Assembly: GCF_004359985.1 (NCBI RefSeq)
Contig: NZ_SMRO01000002.1
Coordinates: 372,001 to 436,000, forward strand
Length of the DNA stretch: 64,000 nucleotides
Source of the DNA: Paraburkholderia flava
GTDB taxonomy: Bacteria > Pseudomonadota > Gammaproteobacteria > Burkholderiales > Burkholderiaceae
Direction: 5' to 3'
A program made the translations under genes and the position numbers. Shown here one piece after another: positions 1-10,258 of the stretch; positions within the stretch are counted from its first letter, which is position 1; each line of letters begins with the position of its first letter. Below the pieces are notes generated by a model. The model ran no database searches. It was not told where the DNA came from and was given only the letters and a program-made list of their open reading frames with translations.

Positions 1-193
1 GCGCATCGGCGAGCGGGCCGAGAATCGCGCGGCCGATATCGCCGGGCAGCAGCTGGCCGCCCGCGAACACGATCACCGACAGCAGCCACAGCGTGACGAG
101 CGACAGCAGCGCGCGCGTCGCGAGAAAACGCGCGATGCGTCCCGCGTTGCTGCGCGCGACCCGGGCGACGGAAGACGAAACCGTAGTCGACAT
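1..193 (-). CDS. ABC transporter permease, DppB/OppB type (partial, N-terminal part only)
   Basis: Only the first 64 codons are in the window; the gene runs off the left edge. The protein starts MSTTVSSSVARVARSN, with a basic stretch (residues 9-27) followed by a hydrophobic segment (about 28-46) ending in the LPGD motif typical of the first transmembrane helix of dipeptide/oligopeptide/nickel-type permeases. The start ATG lies 42 bases after the stop of the upstream substrate-binding protein gene on the same strand, so the two probably form one transport operon. The periplasmic-side LPGD motif and position after a family 5 binding protein are the evidence. Substrate cannot be told from this fragment. 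Confidence 0.8.
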   Translation of the reverse strand, partial: MSTTVSSSVARVARSNAGRIARFLATRALLSLVTLWLLSVIVFAGGQLLPGDIGRAILGPLADA

Positions 194-235
194 CGATGTT
201 CCGGTAGTGACCTCGTGGCTCGCTGCGTCGAACGC

Positions 236-1909
236 TTACGCAAGCACCGCGCGATCGAAGTACAGCTGGGCGAGCGCCGTGAAGCGCATGCCGCGCAACG
301 ACGCACGCGCGGCGATCAACTGGTCGTAGAAAAACGGAATGATGACCGGCGTTTCGTCGAGCAGCAGCGTCTGGATTTCTCCGGCCACCTTTTTCTGCGA
401 CGCGATGTCGAGTGTGGCGACGAACTGTGCGACGAGCTTGTCGTACTGCGGATTACGGAAGTGCGCAGCATTCCATGTGCCTGAGCTTGTGAGCGGGGCG
501 TTCAGGAACACGTTGGGCACGCCGCGATGGCCGTAGTCGGTGATGCCGAGCGGCGAGTCGAGCCAGTCCGACTTGCCGGGCGTACCCGCGCCGTAATAGA
601 GCGACTGGCTTTCGACCTTGAGATTGATGCGCACGCCGATCGCCTTCGCCGCGTTCTGCACGACGACCGCGAGGTCGGGAATCTCCATGTACTTTTCGGT
701 GGTGAGCGTGACGTCGAAGCCGTTCGCGACGCCGGCCTGCGCGAGCAGCTGCTTCGCCTTCGCGATGTCGATTTTCCGCTGCGGCACGCCCGCATCCGAC
801 GACGGAAACACCGGCGCAAACGGACTGTCGTTGCCGATCTGCGCCCTGCCACGGAAGAGGCCACGCACGATCACATCGCGATCGAGCGTCAGTGCGAGCG
901 CCTGGCGCACGCGCTTGTCCTTGAACAGCGGATTGTCGTTGCGCATGTGAATCTGCCGATGCGCGCTCGACTTCACGCCCATCACCTGGAACTCGGGATT
1001 GTTCATGATGCCCGAGCCGCCCTGCACGGTGAACGTGCCCATCACGTCGGCCTGGTGTCCCTGCAGCGCGAGGATCTGCGCCTGCTCGTCCGCATAGAAC
1101 GAAAACTGCACGCGCTGCGGCAATGCCTTTTCGCCCCAGTAGTCCGGATTGCGTACGAACGATGCGCCGACCTTCGGCTGATACTTCTCGAGTTTGAACG
1201 GACCCGTGCCGATGAAACTCTTCTCGTAGTTGCCCGCGTAGTTCGCGGGCAGGATCACGCCGTTGTAGTTATCCGACGACACGTAGTACGGGAAATTGCC
1301 GTTCGGTGCATCGAGATGAAACGCGACGGTATGCTCGTCGACGACCTTCGCACCGCCTTTCGACAGCACGCCCTTCAACACCGATAGCGCAGCCGAACCG
1401 GTTGCCGGATCGGCGAGGCGATCGAACGTTGCGACGACGTCCTTCGCGCTGAACAGCTGGCCGTCGTGGAACTTCACGTTGGGCCGCAGCTTGAAGGTCC
1501 AGACGTCGCCCTTGTCGTTCGGTTTCCACGACAGTGCGAGCGCGGGCTTCAACACGAGTTGCTGACCGTCGTCGTCGATCAGGAATTCGCCGGTCTGGTT
1601 CAGCAGCGCGAGACTGGCGGCGTCGGTGACGGTGAGCGGGTCGACTGCGCCTGCGGGTGTCAGATGTGCGACGCGGATCGTCGCGTTTGCACCGGCGGTA
1701 CCTGCAGCACCCTGGGCGCGCGCGCTCGGCATGCCGAGCAGGCCGCCCGCTGCGAGCGACAGGCCAAGCACACTCGCATGGCGCAGCAGTTCGCGGCGCG
1801 ACAGACGGCCTGCAACGAATTCGTCGATTGCGTGATTGCCGTGAGAGTCGGCGGTGCGGCGTGCTGCTTCGAGAGCGATGGTAAGGGAGCGGTCCGCGGG
1901 TGTCTTCAT
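236..1909 (-). CDS. Peptide-type ABC transporter substrate-binding protein (SBP family 5), Tat-exported
   Basis: About 557 aa. The N-terminus carries a cytoplasmic lead and a twin-arginine signal (SRRELLRHASVLGLSLAAGG) ending near SARAQG, so it is exported folded to the periplasm. The body has the extracellular solute-binding family 5 layout, including a VWTFKLRPNVKFHDG-type block near the start of the mature protein, as in DppA, OppA and NikA. I chose the ATG at 1909 because the sequence upstream (to 2065) has no protein-like character; no clear Shine-Dalgarno is seen. It delivers a peptide or a metal-chelate to the permease that follows. A NiCoT gene lies upstream on the same strand, so a nickel or cobalt complex is a possible but unproven ligand. 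Confidence 0.85.
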   Translation of the reverse strand: MKTPADRSLTIALEAARRTADSHGNHAIDEFVAGRLSRRELLRHASVLGLSLAAGGLLGMPSARAQGAAGTAGANATIRVAHLTPAGAVDPLTVTDAASLALLNQTGEFLIDDDGQQLVLKPALALSWKPNDKGDVWTFKLRPNVKFHDGQLFSAKDVVATFDRLADPATGSAALSVLKGVLSKGGAKVVDEHTVAFHLDAPNGNFPYYVSSDNYNGVILPANYAGNYEKSFIGTGPFKLEKYQPKVGASFVRNPDYWGEKALPQRVQFSFYADEQAQILALQGHQADVMGTFTVQGGSGIMNNPEFQVMGVKSSAHRQIHMRNDNPLFKDKRVRQALALTLDRDVIVRGLFRGRAQIGNDSPFAPVFPSSDAGVPQRKIDIAKAKQLLAQAGVANGFDVTLTTEKYMEIPDLAVVVQNAAKAIGVRINLKVESQSLYYGAGTPGKSDWLDSPLGITDYGHRGVPNVFLNAPLTSSGTWNAAHFRNPQYDKLVAQFVATLDIASQKKVAGEIQTLLLDETPVIIPFFYDQLIAARASLRGMRFTALAQLYFDRAVLA

Positions 1910-2205
1910 CGGGGGAGTATCCGTTCGGTTTTGGGGGAACGTCGCACGATGGCGGCGCGGCAAGGCGAGCGGTGCTGCGATGGCGGGCTGGGCGTTCAGT
2001 GTAAGCGATTGCCCGTCGATCCGGAACGCCTGCGGCGCACGAGACGTGTCGTCGCGACAACGCATTGCTGCGATGCCGCGCGCGATTCGTGCGGTTAGTG
2101 TGCCGCAGACATGCTGTCACTCAGCTGCCAATTCGCTGCCAGGCGAAGGCGATGCGACAGCCTCGCGTCGCGCGAAGTGTCGTGCGACGACGCTTTAGAA
2201 GCGGT
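1910..2205. other. Intergenic stretch between NiCoT and binding-protein genes
   Basis: 296 bases with both flanking genes on the minus strand. I see no convincing gene, no intrinsic terminator with a T-run and no strong promoter. An open frame continuing upstream from the binding protein covers part of it but is rich in Arg and Pro and lacks a ribosome binding site. Confidence 0.5.
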
Positions 2206-3267
2206 TCAGTCGTTATCGTGGCGACGGTGGCCGCGGTGACGGTGTATGCGTGCGGCGAGCGTGACCGGCGCACGCCAGCGATGAAACAGCACCGAGCCGA
2301 TCCAGCACGCCATGAACAACGCGACGATGCCGTAGCCGATCGCGCCGAAGCGCTCGTTGACCGCACCGATCGCATCCCACGCGCCGCCGCTCAGACCAAA
2401 CTTGTCCGACAGTAGCCCCAATGCCTCGACGCCGCCAATCACGATCGCGACCAGCGCCGACACGAACGTGATGCTCGCGTTGTAGTAGAGCTTGCGCTTC
2501 GGGTCGTCCATTGCCCAGCCGTATGCGTGGACCATCAGCACGTTGTCGGTGGAATCGACGAGCGTCATGCCCGCCGTGAAGAGCGCGGGGAACACGAGGA
2601 TCGAATACAGCGGCAGACCCTTGCCTGCTTCCGCTGCGGCGATCGCGAGCAGGCCGATTTCGGTCGCGGTGTCGAAGCCGAGACCGAACAGCACGCCGAC
2701 CGGGTACATGTGCCAGCTTTTCGTGACGACGCGAAAGAGCGGCCGCAGTGCGCGCGACAGCAGACCCGCCGGCGCGGTTGCGGTTTCATCGTCGGCGAGC
2801 GGTTCGCCGCTGCGCTGCGCATGACGGTAGCGGCGCCACACATCGCGCAGGATCACGAGATTCACGCCGGCCAGCACAAGCAGAAACACGGCGGACACGA
2901 TCGTGCCGATCGTCCCGCCGATCGCCTTGAACGCATCGAATCGATCGTGGAACTTGAGCGCGGTCAACGCGATGCCGACGGTGGCCGCGACGACGATCGT
3001 CGAGTGACCGAGCGAGAACGCGAGGCCGACACCGAGCGGTCGTTTGCCCGCCTGCATCAGCTTGCGCGTGACGGCATCGATCGCGGCGATGTGGTCCGCG
3101 TCGACCGCGTGGCGCAGACCGAAACCATACGCGAGCAGCGCGGTGCCGAGCAGCAGCGGATAGTGGCGGAACGCGACGAACGCCCACAGCCAGGCGGCGA
3201 GATTGGCGCCGATCAGCACGGCGTACAGCGTGACGAGGCGAGGGCGCAGCGCAGCGGTCGAGGTCAT
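2206..3267 (-). CDS. NiCoT-family nickel/cobalt transporter (HoxN/NixA type)
   Basis: 353 aa integral inner-membrane permease importing Ni2+ and/or Co2+. The family signature RHAVDADHIAAID is at residues 52-64 in the second transmembrane helix; its His and Asp residues bind the metal in characterised members. Further family blocks are LAFSLGHST (about 81-89), GLGFDTATEIGLL and DSTDNVLMVHAYGWA. The C-terminus is His/Arg rich (RIHRHRGHRRHDND). I use the ATG at 3267; a longer frame would overlap the preceding cupin gene, which stops 34 bases upstream. The cupin and this transporter are probably co-transcribed. Ni versus Co preference cannot be read from the sequence. Confidence 0.9.
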   Translation of the reverse strand: MTSTAALRPRLVTLYAVLIGANLAAWLWAFVAFRHYPLLLGTALLAYGFGLRHAVDADHIAAIDAVTRKLMQAGKRPLGVGLAFSLGHSTIVVAATVGIALTALKFHDRFDAFKAIGGTIGTIVSAVFLLVLAGVNLVILRDVWRRYRHAQRSGEPLADDETATAPAGLLSRALRPLFRVVTKSWHMYPVGVLFGLGFDTATEIGLLAIAAAEAGKGLPLYSILVFPALFTAGMTLVDSTDNVLMVHAYGWAMDDPKRKLYYNASITFVSALVAIVIGGVEALGLLSDKFGLSGGAWDAIGAVNERFGAIGYGIVALFMACWIGSVLFHRWRAPVTLAARIHRHRGHRRHDND

Positions 3268-3301
3268 GACGTAGCGAAGAAACGATGGATGAACGAGTGC
3301 T

Positions 3302-3817
3302 TCAGTGTTCGTGCGGATGACGGTGAATCGGATCGACCCAGTGAACGGTCTGCGGCGATTCGACTGCATCGATGTCGAGATTCACGACGACCGCTTCGTT
3401 GTCGCTGCGCACGAGCACGCATTCGAGCGGCTCGTCGGTACTCGCGTTGATCTCCTGATGCGGGACGAACGGCGGCACGAAGATGAAGTCGCCGGGACCT
3501 GCCTCGGCAACGAATTCGAGGTGATCGCCCCAGCGCATCCGCGCGTGACCGCGCACGATGTAGATCACGCTTTCGAGCGCGCCGTGGTGATGGGCACCGG
3601 TCTTCGCATCCGGATGGATCGTCACGGTGCCGGCCCAGATTTTCTGCGCGCCGACGCGCGCTGCGTTGATCGCGGCCGCGCGGTTCATCCCCGGCGTCTG
3701 CGCGGTGTTGGTGTCCAGCTGATCGCCCTTGATGACCTTCACGCCGTGCTCGCGCCAGTCGACGGGTGCGGTGGGTTCATCGTCATGATGATGCGGATGG
3801 TCGTGATCGTGGCTCAT
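3302..3817 (-). CDS. Cupin-domain protein with His-rich ends
   Basis: 171 aa, cytosolic (no signal peptide). A single cupin barrel is visible: motif 1 GAHHHGALESVIYIVRG and motif 2 PGDFIFVPPFVPHQEIN, supplying the His/Glu metal ligands. The N-terminus (HDHDHPHHHDDE) and C-terminus (HRHPHEH) are unusually His-rich, which suggests metal buffering. A good Shine-Dalgarno (AAGGAG) precedes the ATG. It lies directly upstream of the NiCoT gene on the same strand, 34 bases apart, so a role in nickel/cobalt supply is a reasonable inference. The reaction, if any, is unknown. Related cupins are often annotated only as cupin-domain proteins. Confidence 0.8.
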   Translation of the reverse strand: MSHDHDHPHHHDDEPTAPVDWREHGVKVIKGDQLDTNTAQTPGMNRAAAINAARVGAQKIWAGTVTIHPDAKTGAHHHGALESVIYIVRGHARMRWGDHLEFVAEAGPGDFIFVPPFVPHQEINASTDEPLECVLVRSDNEAVVVNLDIDAVESPQTVHWVDPIHRHPHEH

Positions 3818-3928
3818 GGTGTCTCCTTCTGCATGTGGCTTCCGGCGAGCTGCCCGGTGTCGTCAGGCATTTTTGCACGTTCAAAAAACGGATGGGTGGA
3901 CGCGCGATACGAACCGCGTGGACGGGCG

Positions 3929-3959
3929 AAAAAAAGCCCGTTCACATGGAACGGGCTTT
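3929..3959 (-). terminator. Intrinsic terminator downstream of fusA
   Basis: Inverted repeat AAAGCCCGTTC/GAACGGGCTTT (3933-3943 and 3949-3959) with a 5-base loop. On the minus strand it is followed by a T-run (3935-3929). It lies 40 bases after the fusA stop. Confidence 0.9.
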
Positions 3960-3998
3960 CGGGTGTTGCCGCGAGCCGCCTTAGCAGCGGCACACGTG

Positions 3999-6101
<2,103 letters not shown>

Positions 6102-6315
6102 GTGAATCTCCTTGGAGTTGGGCGCGCCGATGGAAAAACGTCGAACGGCTGGATATGCCGTCCGGACGATCGGGGTGCTGCGGTACGAAGACTATAAGGA
6201 TAGCGCCTGCGTCAGGCTTTTGCAGGATTCTTGCTGGGCGGGCAGTTTGGGACGATGACGGTGGCGGCGCGGCACGTGAATCGAACCTGTCCGGCGCGCC
6301 GGTCGGATGAATACG

Positions 6316-6341
6316 AAAAAGCCGGCATGCCGCCGGCTTTT
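6316..6341 (-). terminator. Intrinsic terminator of the DUF192 gene
   Basis: Stem AAAAGCCGGC/GCCGGCTTTT (6317-6326 and 6332-6341) with a 5-base loop and a T-run on the minus strand, about 60 bases after the DUF192 stop. The stem ends in A and T runs on both sides, so it could work in both directions. Confidence 0.8.
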
Positions 6342-6399
6342 CTGTTTCCGGTGCCGGGTGCGCATCGCCGTCGACCCATCGCGACGCGCGCTCTGGCGA

Positions 6400-6909
6400 T
6401 CACTGCGGTGCGGGCAGCCCCTGAATCTTCGTCCCGGGTTTGATGCCCTTCGACGTGAACCAGCCCTTGCTCATCTCGAGCGCATAGACGCCGTTGTTGC
6501 GCGGGCAGTGGTTGTTCTCCGTCTCGGCCTGCATCTCGTCGATGTCGGTGACCGTGCCGTCGGCGCGCATGAAGGCGATCGACAGCGGGATCAGCGTGTT
6601 CTTCATCCAGAAGCAGTGCACCGCGTTTTCGTTGAAGACGAACAGCATGCCTTCGTTGGGCGCGAGCTGCGAACGATACATCAAGCCCTGTTCGCGATCG
6701 GCATCGTTGGCGGCGACGGCTGCGTCGATCACGAACATGCCGGCAGTAAGTTTCGCACGCGGGAAATCGCCGGGCTGCTTCGCGCCTGCGGGCATCTGCT
6801 GTGCGTGAGCGGTAACGGGCGCGGCAAACCAGGCCGACGATAAAGCAGCGAGGGGCAACATGATCGCAATCGCGACACGTGCCATCGACAAGCGCAGGGG
6901 AAATCGCAC
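6400..6909 (-). CDS. Secreted DUF192-family protein
   Basis: 169 aa. An N-terminal signal peptide (hydrophobic about residues 10-35, cleavage near AHAQQ) directs it to the periplasm. The rest is one DUF192 domain with its typical blocks REQGLMYR, GMLFVFNENAVHCFWMKNT and IPLSIAFM. The start is GTG at 6909, supported by AAGGAG seven bases upstream. The family is widespread and its function is not established. The gene stands alone, flanked by terminators on both sides. Confidence 0.88.
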   Translation of the reverse strand: MRFPLRLSMARVAIAIMLPLAALSSAWFAAPVTAHAQQMPAGAKQPGDFPRAKLTAGMFVIDAAVAANDADREQGLMYRSQLAPNEGMLFVFNENAVHCFWMKNTLIPLSIAFMRADGTVTDIDEMQAETENNHCPRNNGVYALEMSKGWFTSKGIKPGTKIQGLPAPQ

Positions 6910-6966
6910 GACAACACTCCTTGCCTCGAAAATAACCCGCGCATGTTACGCGAGCGCGTCAAAAAC

Positions 6967-7000
6967 AAAAAGGCAGATCGCCTTGCGGTGATCTGCCTTT
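6967..7000 (-). terminator. Intrinsic terminator of the small Ala/Lys-rich gene
   Basis: Stem AAAGGCAGATC/GATCTGCCTTT (6969-6979 and 6990-7000) with a 10-base loop and T-rich tail on the minus strand, 56 bases after the stop of the 67-aa gene. Confidence 0.9.
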
Positions 7001-7055
7001 CAACGCCGTAAGAACGGCAATACTGCTGGTTCTTGACTGCGTTTTACAAGCTAAC

Positions 7056-7259
7056 TTATTCCGAAGCGCCCGAAGCTGCAGCAGCTGCTGCTGCCTTCTT
7101 GTGCGACTTCTTTGCGTGATGCTTCGTAGCCTTCGTGGCCTTCTTGGCCGACGAAGCAGCAGCAGCCGGAGCAGCCGAAGCAGCGACCGGAGCCGAAGCT
7201 TGTGCGAAAGCAGCCGTTGCGAACAGGCCAGCGACCAGAGCGGCGATCAGTTTGTTCAT
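7056..7259 (-). CDS. Small exported Ala/Lys-rich protein
   Basis: 67 aa. Residues 1-20 (MNKLIAALVAGLFATAAFAQ) form a classical signal peptide with an AFA-Q cleavage site. The mature part is almost only Ala, Ser, Lys and His (KKATKATKHHAKKSHKK), so it is strongly basic and of low complexity, resembling histone-tail-like periplasmic proteins. GAGGA lies eight bases before the ATG and the gene has its own terminator, so it is very likely expressed. Function unknown; a cation-rich periplasmic buffer or envelope binder is only a guess. Confidence 0.75.
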   Translation of the reverse strand: MNKLIAALVAGLFATAAFAQASAPVAASAAPAAAASSAKKATKATKHHAKKSHKKAAAAAAASGASE

Positions 7260-7644
7260 TTTGTAAATCCTCAGCTTGAGTTGCGGTTAATTAACCAGAT
7301 GACCCGGTTCTTGAGTCATGCCGGTAAACGTGCCATCCACCTTTCGGTTGACAGACCCGTCGAAGAATTTTTCCGACGGGCACTGCTAGCGCTCGAACTA
7401 TTCGTGCAGGCCGTTGGAGCGGCGTGCACAAAGGCTCTTATGGCTGAATGCCGGATAGCTTCGGTGGCATCTGCGTCGAATAACGCGTGAGTTCGGCACA
7501 CGGTTGACGAAATTCTTTCGTGAAATTTCGGGATTGTTTATTCGCGTGTGATTGCGTTGACGTTGGCGTGTTCGTTTCGATAAGAAATACGTGCCGCCAC
7601 AACGGGTTAGGCGTCGGATGGACGATTGTCCCGGGACGTCTGGA
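7260..7644. other. 385-base intergenic region upstream of the 67-aa gene, with several palindromes
   Basis: No gene seen. It holds a perfect 12-base palindrome GGTTAATTAACC (7285-7296), which is 26 bases before the small gene's start. It also holds an inverted repeat CCCGTCG/CGACGGG (7356-7362 and 7374-7380) and another CGAAATT/AATTTCG (7508-7514 and 7524-7530). These are candidate regulatory or leader structures for the minus-strand gene; no T-run makes any of them a clear terminator. Confidence 0.5.
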
Positions 7645-8214
7645 TTACGCGATACCGTCCCACGGCGCATTCGCACGGAGGTCGATGCTTTCGCCGGGCT
7701 GCAGTCCGAGCGAAAAAATATCGAGTGCACCGACGCCGACACGCACGAGCCGCAGCGTCGGAAATCCGACCGCGGCCGTCATCCGCCTCACCTGGCGATT
7801 CTTGCCCTCGGTGATCGACAGTTCGATCCATGTGGTCGGAATCGCAGCGCGATAACGGATCGGCGGATTGCGTGGCCATAGCGTATCCGGCGGTGTGACG
7901 AAGGCGGCCTTGCACGGACGCGTCACGTAGTCGCCGAGATCGACGCCGCGTGCGAGCGCTGTGAGCGTCGACGGGTCCGGTGCGCCTTCCACCTGGGCCC
8001 AGTAGCGTTTGACGAGCTTGTGCCGGGGCTCGGCGATGCGTGCCTGCAATGCGCCGTCGTCGGTGAGCAGCAGTAGGCCCTCGCTGTCCGAATCGAGCCG
8101 GCCGGCCGGATAAACGCCGGGCACCTTGACCCAGTCCGCCAGCGACGCGCGCGTCTCGTGCGGCGAGAACTGGCAGATCGTGCCGAAAGGCTTGTTGAGG
8201 GCGAGCAGACGCAT
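7645..8214 (-). CDS. rluE: 23S rRNA pseudouridine synthase, RluE type
   Basis: 189 aa, a single-domain pseudouridine synthase of the RsuA/RluB/E/F family without the N-terminal S4 domain, as in RluE, which modifies 23S rRNA position U2457 in E. coli. The catalytic motif is AGRLDSDSEGLLLLT, with the active Asp inside GRLD. The start block MRLLALNKPFG and the later GKNRQVRRM block are also typical. The gene diverges from icd, and the 312 bases between them contain palindromes. Confidence 0.88.
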   Translation of the reverse strand: MRLLALNKPFGTICQFSPHETRASLADWVKVPGVYPAGRLDSDSEGLLLLTDDGALQARIAEPRHKLVKRYWAQVEGAPDPSTLTALARGVDLGDYVTRPCKAAFVTPPDTLWPRNPPIRYRAAIPTTWIELSITEGKNRQVRRMTAAVGFPTLRLVRVGVGALDIFSLGLQPGESIDLRANAPWDGIA

Positions 8215-8526
8215 ACGGATCGGTGGGTCGGGGAAGCCCCGGCTGGCGCGGGTTAGCCCGCGAGCGCGTTGGCAAATGGCGAGATATTAATGCATAATAT
8301 GAAACAGCAAGTCTTTTGTCTTATATAAGACTTGGGAACCCGGGTACGACCGTCCATGCAAAAACGTCGTGTCCAGGTGCGGGCGTGCAGTCGTCGGCGT
8401 GGGCTAGAATAACGCCCTGGCCGCTTGCTGGCGCCCGGCACCGCGCGCAACGAGGCGCCCGGTTCCGCAGTTCATAGTCTGCTTTCCCCACAGCTTCCAT
8501 CAGCACAGCTATCACTGGAGTCGACC
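8215..8526. promoter_or_regulatory. rluE-icd divergent regulatory region with two nested palindromes
   Basis: No gene. ATATTA/TAATAT (8284-8289 and 8295-8300) is followed 18 bases later by the perfect 14-base palindrome GTCTTATATAAGAC (8318-8331). The latter sits within a larger repeat CAAGTCTT/AAGACTTG (8308-8315 and 8327-8334). The symmetry and spacing look like transcription-factor sites controlling icd; the AT-rich sequence around CATAAT may also supply a -10 element. The regulator is not identifiable here. Confidence 0.6.
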
Positions 8527-9783
8527 ATGCCGTATCAGCACATCAAGGTCCCGACCGGCGGAGACAAGATCACCGTCAATGCGGATTTCTCGCTCAACGT
8601 TTCCGACCAGCCGATCATCCCCTTCATCGAAGGCGACGGCACGGGCGCGGACATCACGCCGGTGATGATCAAGGTCGTCGATGCGGCGGTCGAGAAAGCG
8701 TACGCGGGCAAGAAGAAAATCCACTGGATGGAAGTCTATGCCGGCGAGAAGGCGACCAAGGTGTACGGTCCGGACGTGTGGCTGCCGGAAGAAACGCTCG
8801 AGGTCGTGAAGGAATACGTCGTGTCGATCAAGGGTCCGTTGACGACTCCGGTCGGCGGCGGCATCCGTTCGCTGAACGTCGCGCTGCGCCAGGAACTCGA
8901 CCTGTACGTGTGTCTGCGTCCGGTGCAGTACTTCAAGGGCGTGCCTTCGCCGGTGCGTGAGCCGGAAAAGACCAACATGGTCATCTTCCGCGAGAACTCG
9001 GAAGACATCTACGCCGGTATCGAATGGGCGGCCGAGTCGGAGCAGGCGAAGAAGGTCATCAAGTTCTTCCGCGAAGAAATGGGCGTGAAGAAGATCCGCT
9101 TCCCGGAAACGTCGGCGATCGGCGTGAAGCCGGTGTCGCGCGAAGGTACGGAGCGTCTGGTGCGCAAGGCGATCCAGTACACGATCGACAACGACCGCCG
9201 CTCGCTGACGCTAGTTCACAAGGGCAACATCATGAAGTTCACGGAAGGTGCGTTCCGTGACTACGGTTATGAACTCGCGCAGAAGGAATTCGGCGCCGAG
9301 CTGATCGACGGCGGCCCGTGGATGAAGTTCAAGAACCCGCGCACGGGCAACGATATCGTCGTGAAGGACGTGATCGCCGACGCATTCCTGCAGCAGATCC
9401 TGCTGCGTCCGGCCGAATACGACGTGATCGCAACGCTGAACCTGAACGGCGACTACATCTCGGACGCACTGGCTGCGCAGGTCGGCGGCATCGGTATCGC
9501 GCCGGGTGCGAACCTGTCGGATTCCGTGGCGATGTTCGAAGCGACGCACGGCACGGCGCCGAAGTATGCGGGTAAGGACTATGTGAACCCGGGTTCGGAA
9601 ATCCTGTCGGCGGAAATGATGCTGCGCCACCTCGGCTGGACCGAAGCGGCTGACGTCATCATCAAGTCGATGGAAAAGTCGATCCTGCAAAAGCGCGTCA
9701 CGTACGACTTCGCACGCCTGATGGAAGGCGCGACGCAAGTGTCGTGCTCGGGCTTCGGTCAGGTGCTGATCGAAAACATGTAA
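8527..9783 (+). CDS. icd: NADP-dependent isocitrate dehydrogenase
   Basis: 418 aa, the usual length for the homodimeric prokaryotic enzyme that oxidises isocitrate to 2-oxoglutarate in the TCA cycle. The conserved active-site segment [13 protein letters not shown] is present; Ser115 in it corresponds to the serine phosphorylated by AceK in E. coli. Further family blocks are [24 protein letters not shown] and [13 protein letters not shown]. The ATG is preceded by GGAG. A strong terminator follows. Confidence 0.97.
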   Translation: MPYQHIKVPTGGDKITVNADFSLNVSDQPIIPFIEGDGTGADITPVMIKVVDAAVEKAYAGKKKIHWMEVYAGEKATKVYGPDVWLPEETLEVVKEYVVSIKGPLTTPVGGGIRSLNVALRQELDLYVCLRPVQYFKGVPSPVREPEKTNMVIFRENSEDIYAGIEWAAESEQAKKVIKFFREEMGVKKIRFPETSAIGVKPVSREGTERLVRKAIQYTIDNDRRSLTLVHKGNIMKFTEGAFRDYGYELAQKEFGAELIDGGPWMKFKNPRTGNDIVVKDVIADAFLQQILLRPAEYDVIATLNLNGDYISDALAAQVGGIGIAPGANLSDSVAMFEATHGTAPKYAGKDYVNPGSEILSAEMMLRHLGWTEAADVIIKSMEKSILQKRVTYDFARLMEGATQVSCSGFGQVLIENM

Positions 9784-9804
9784 AGCAGTTCGGAGCGATC
9801 CGAT

Positions 9805-9846
9805 AAACCCCGGCAGACATATCGTGTCCGCCGGGGTTTTTCTTTT
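9805..9846 (+). terminator. icd terminator
   Basis: Stem AAACCCCGGC with GCCGGGGTTT and additional inner pairing, followed by a T-rich run (9837-9846), starting 21 bases after the icd stop. Confidence 0.92.
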
Positions 9847-10258
9847 TAAGCGCGAATTTATTCGCGCGCGTTCTACGTCAATTCCGTATGCCGCGTGCGC
9901 TCCGCGATCCGCGTGAGTCTGTTCAGCCGCTGCCGCGCCTGTGCGATTCACGATCGCATGCATCGATACAAAAATACAAAACACGCAGCAGATCCCGGTG
10001 CCGCGTACCAATCGCAAGGGCATTCACCCCGTCGCGCTTCACTTCTATCTCATTAAGCGGAATGTGCCGTTTAGCGAATAAACTAAATTCGCAAACTTCG
10101 CTTGTTTAGCAAAACGAATAAACATAATGCGATAAGAATACATCGTTGACATTGGCAAATTACTCCGTCTAGACTGAGTTTAAATAGAATTCTTACACGC
10201 TTTTCACCACTAAATTGTTTAGGAAATCTACTAAACAAAGAATGAAAAGGAGACGGCA
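9847..10258. promoter_or_regulatory. AT-rich regulatory region upstream of the GH92 cluster
   Basis: About 410 bases without a gene; from about 10040 it is clearly more AT-rich than the rest of the window. It contains an inverted repeat GCGAAT/ATTCGC (10074-10079 and 10087-10092, with flanking GTTTA/AAAC symmetry). TTGTTTAG occurs at 10102-10109 and again at 10215-10222, the latter facing CTAAACAA at 10231-10238 as a perfect 8-base inverted repeat. These repeats around a good promoter suggest regulated expression of the mannosidase genes. Confidence 0.55.
10146..10175 (+). promoter_or_regulatory. Candidate sigma-70 promoter for the GH92 cluster
   Basis: Exact -35 TTGACA (10146-10151), 18-base spacer, -10 TAGACT (10170-10175; 4 of 6 consensus). 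Transcription would start near 10182, giving a leader of about 77 bases that includes the TTGTTTAG/CTAAACAA hairpin. Confidence 0.6.

Noticed and set aside
1910..2065. Longer N-terminus for the family 5 binding protein starting near 2065
   Set aside because: It would place about 52 non-signal-like residues before a complete Tat signal; the ATG at 1909 gives the expected N-terminus.
6270..6298. T-arm-like sequence (GGTTCGATTC on the minus strand) suggesting a tRNA end
   Set aside because: The bases flanking the loop do not pair as a T-stem, and no matching acceptor or anticodon arm is found within 90 bases.
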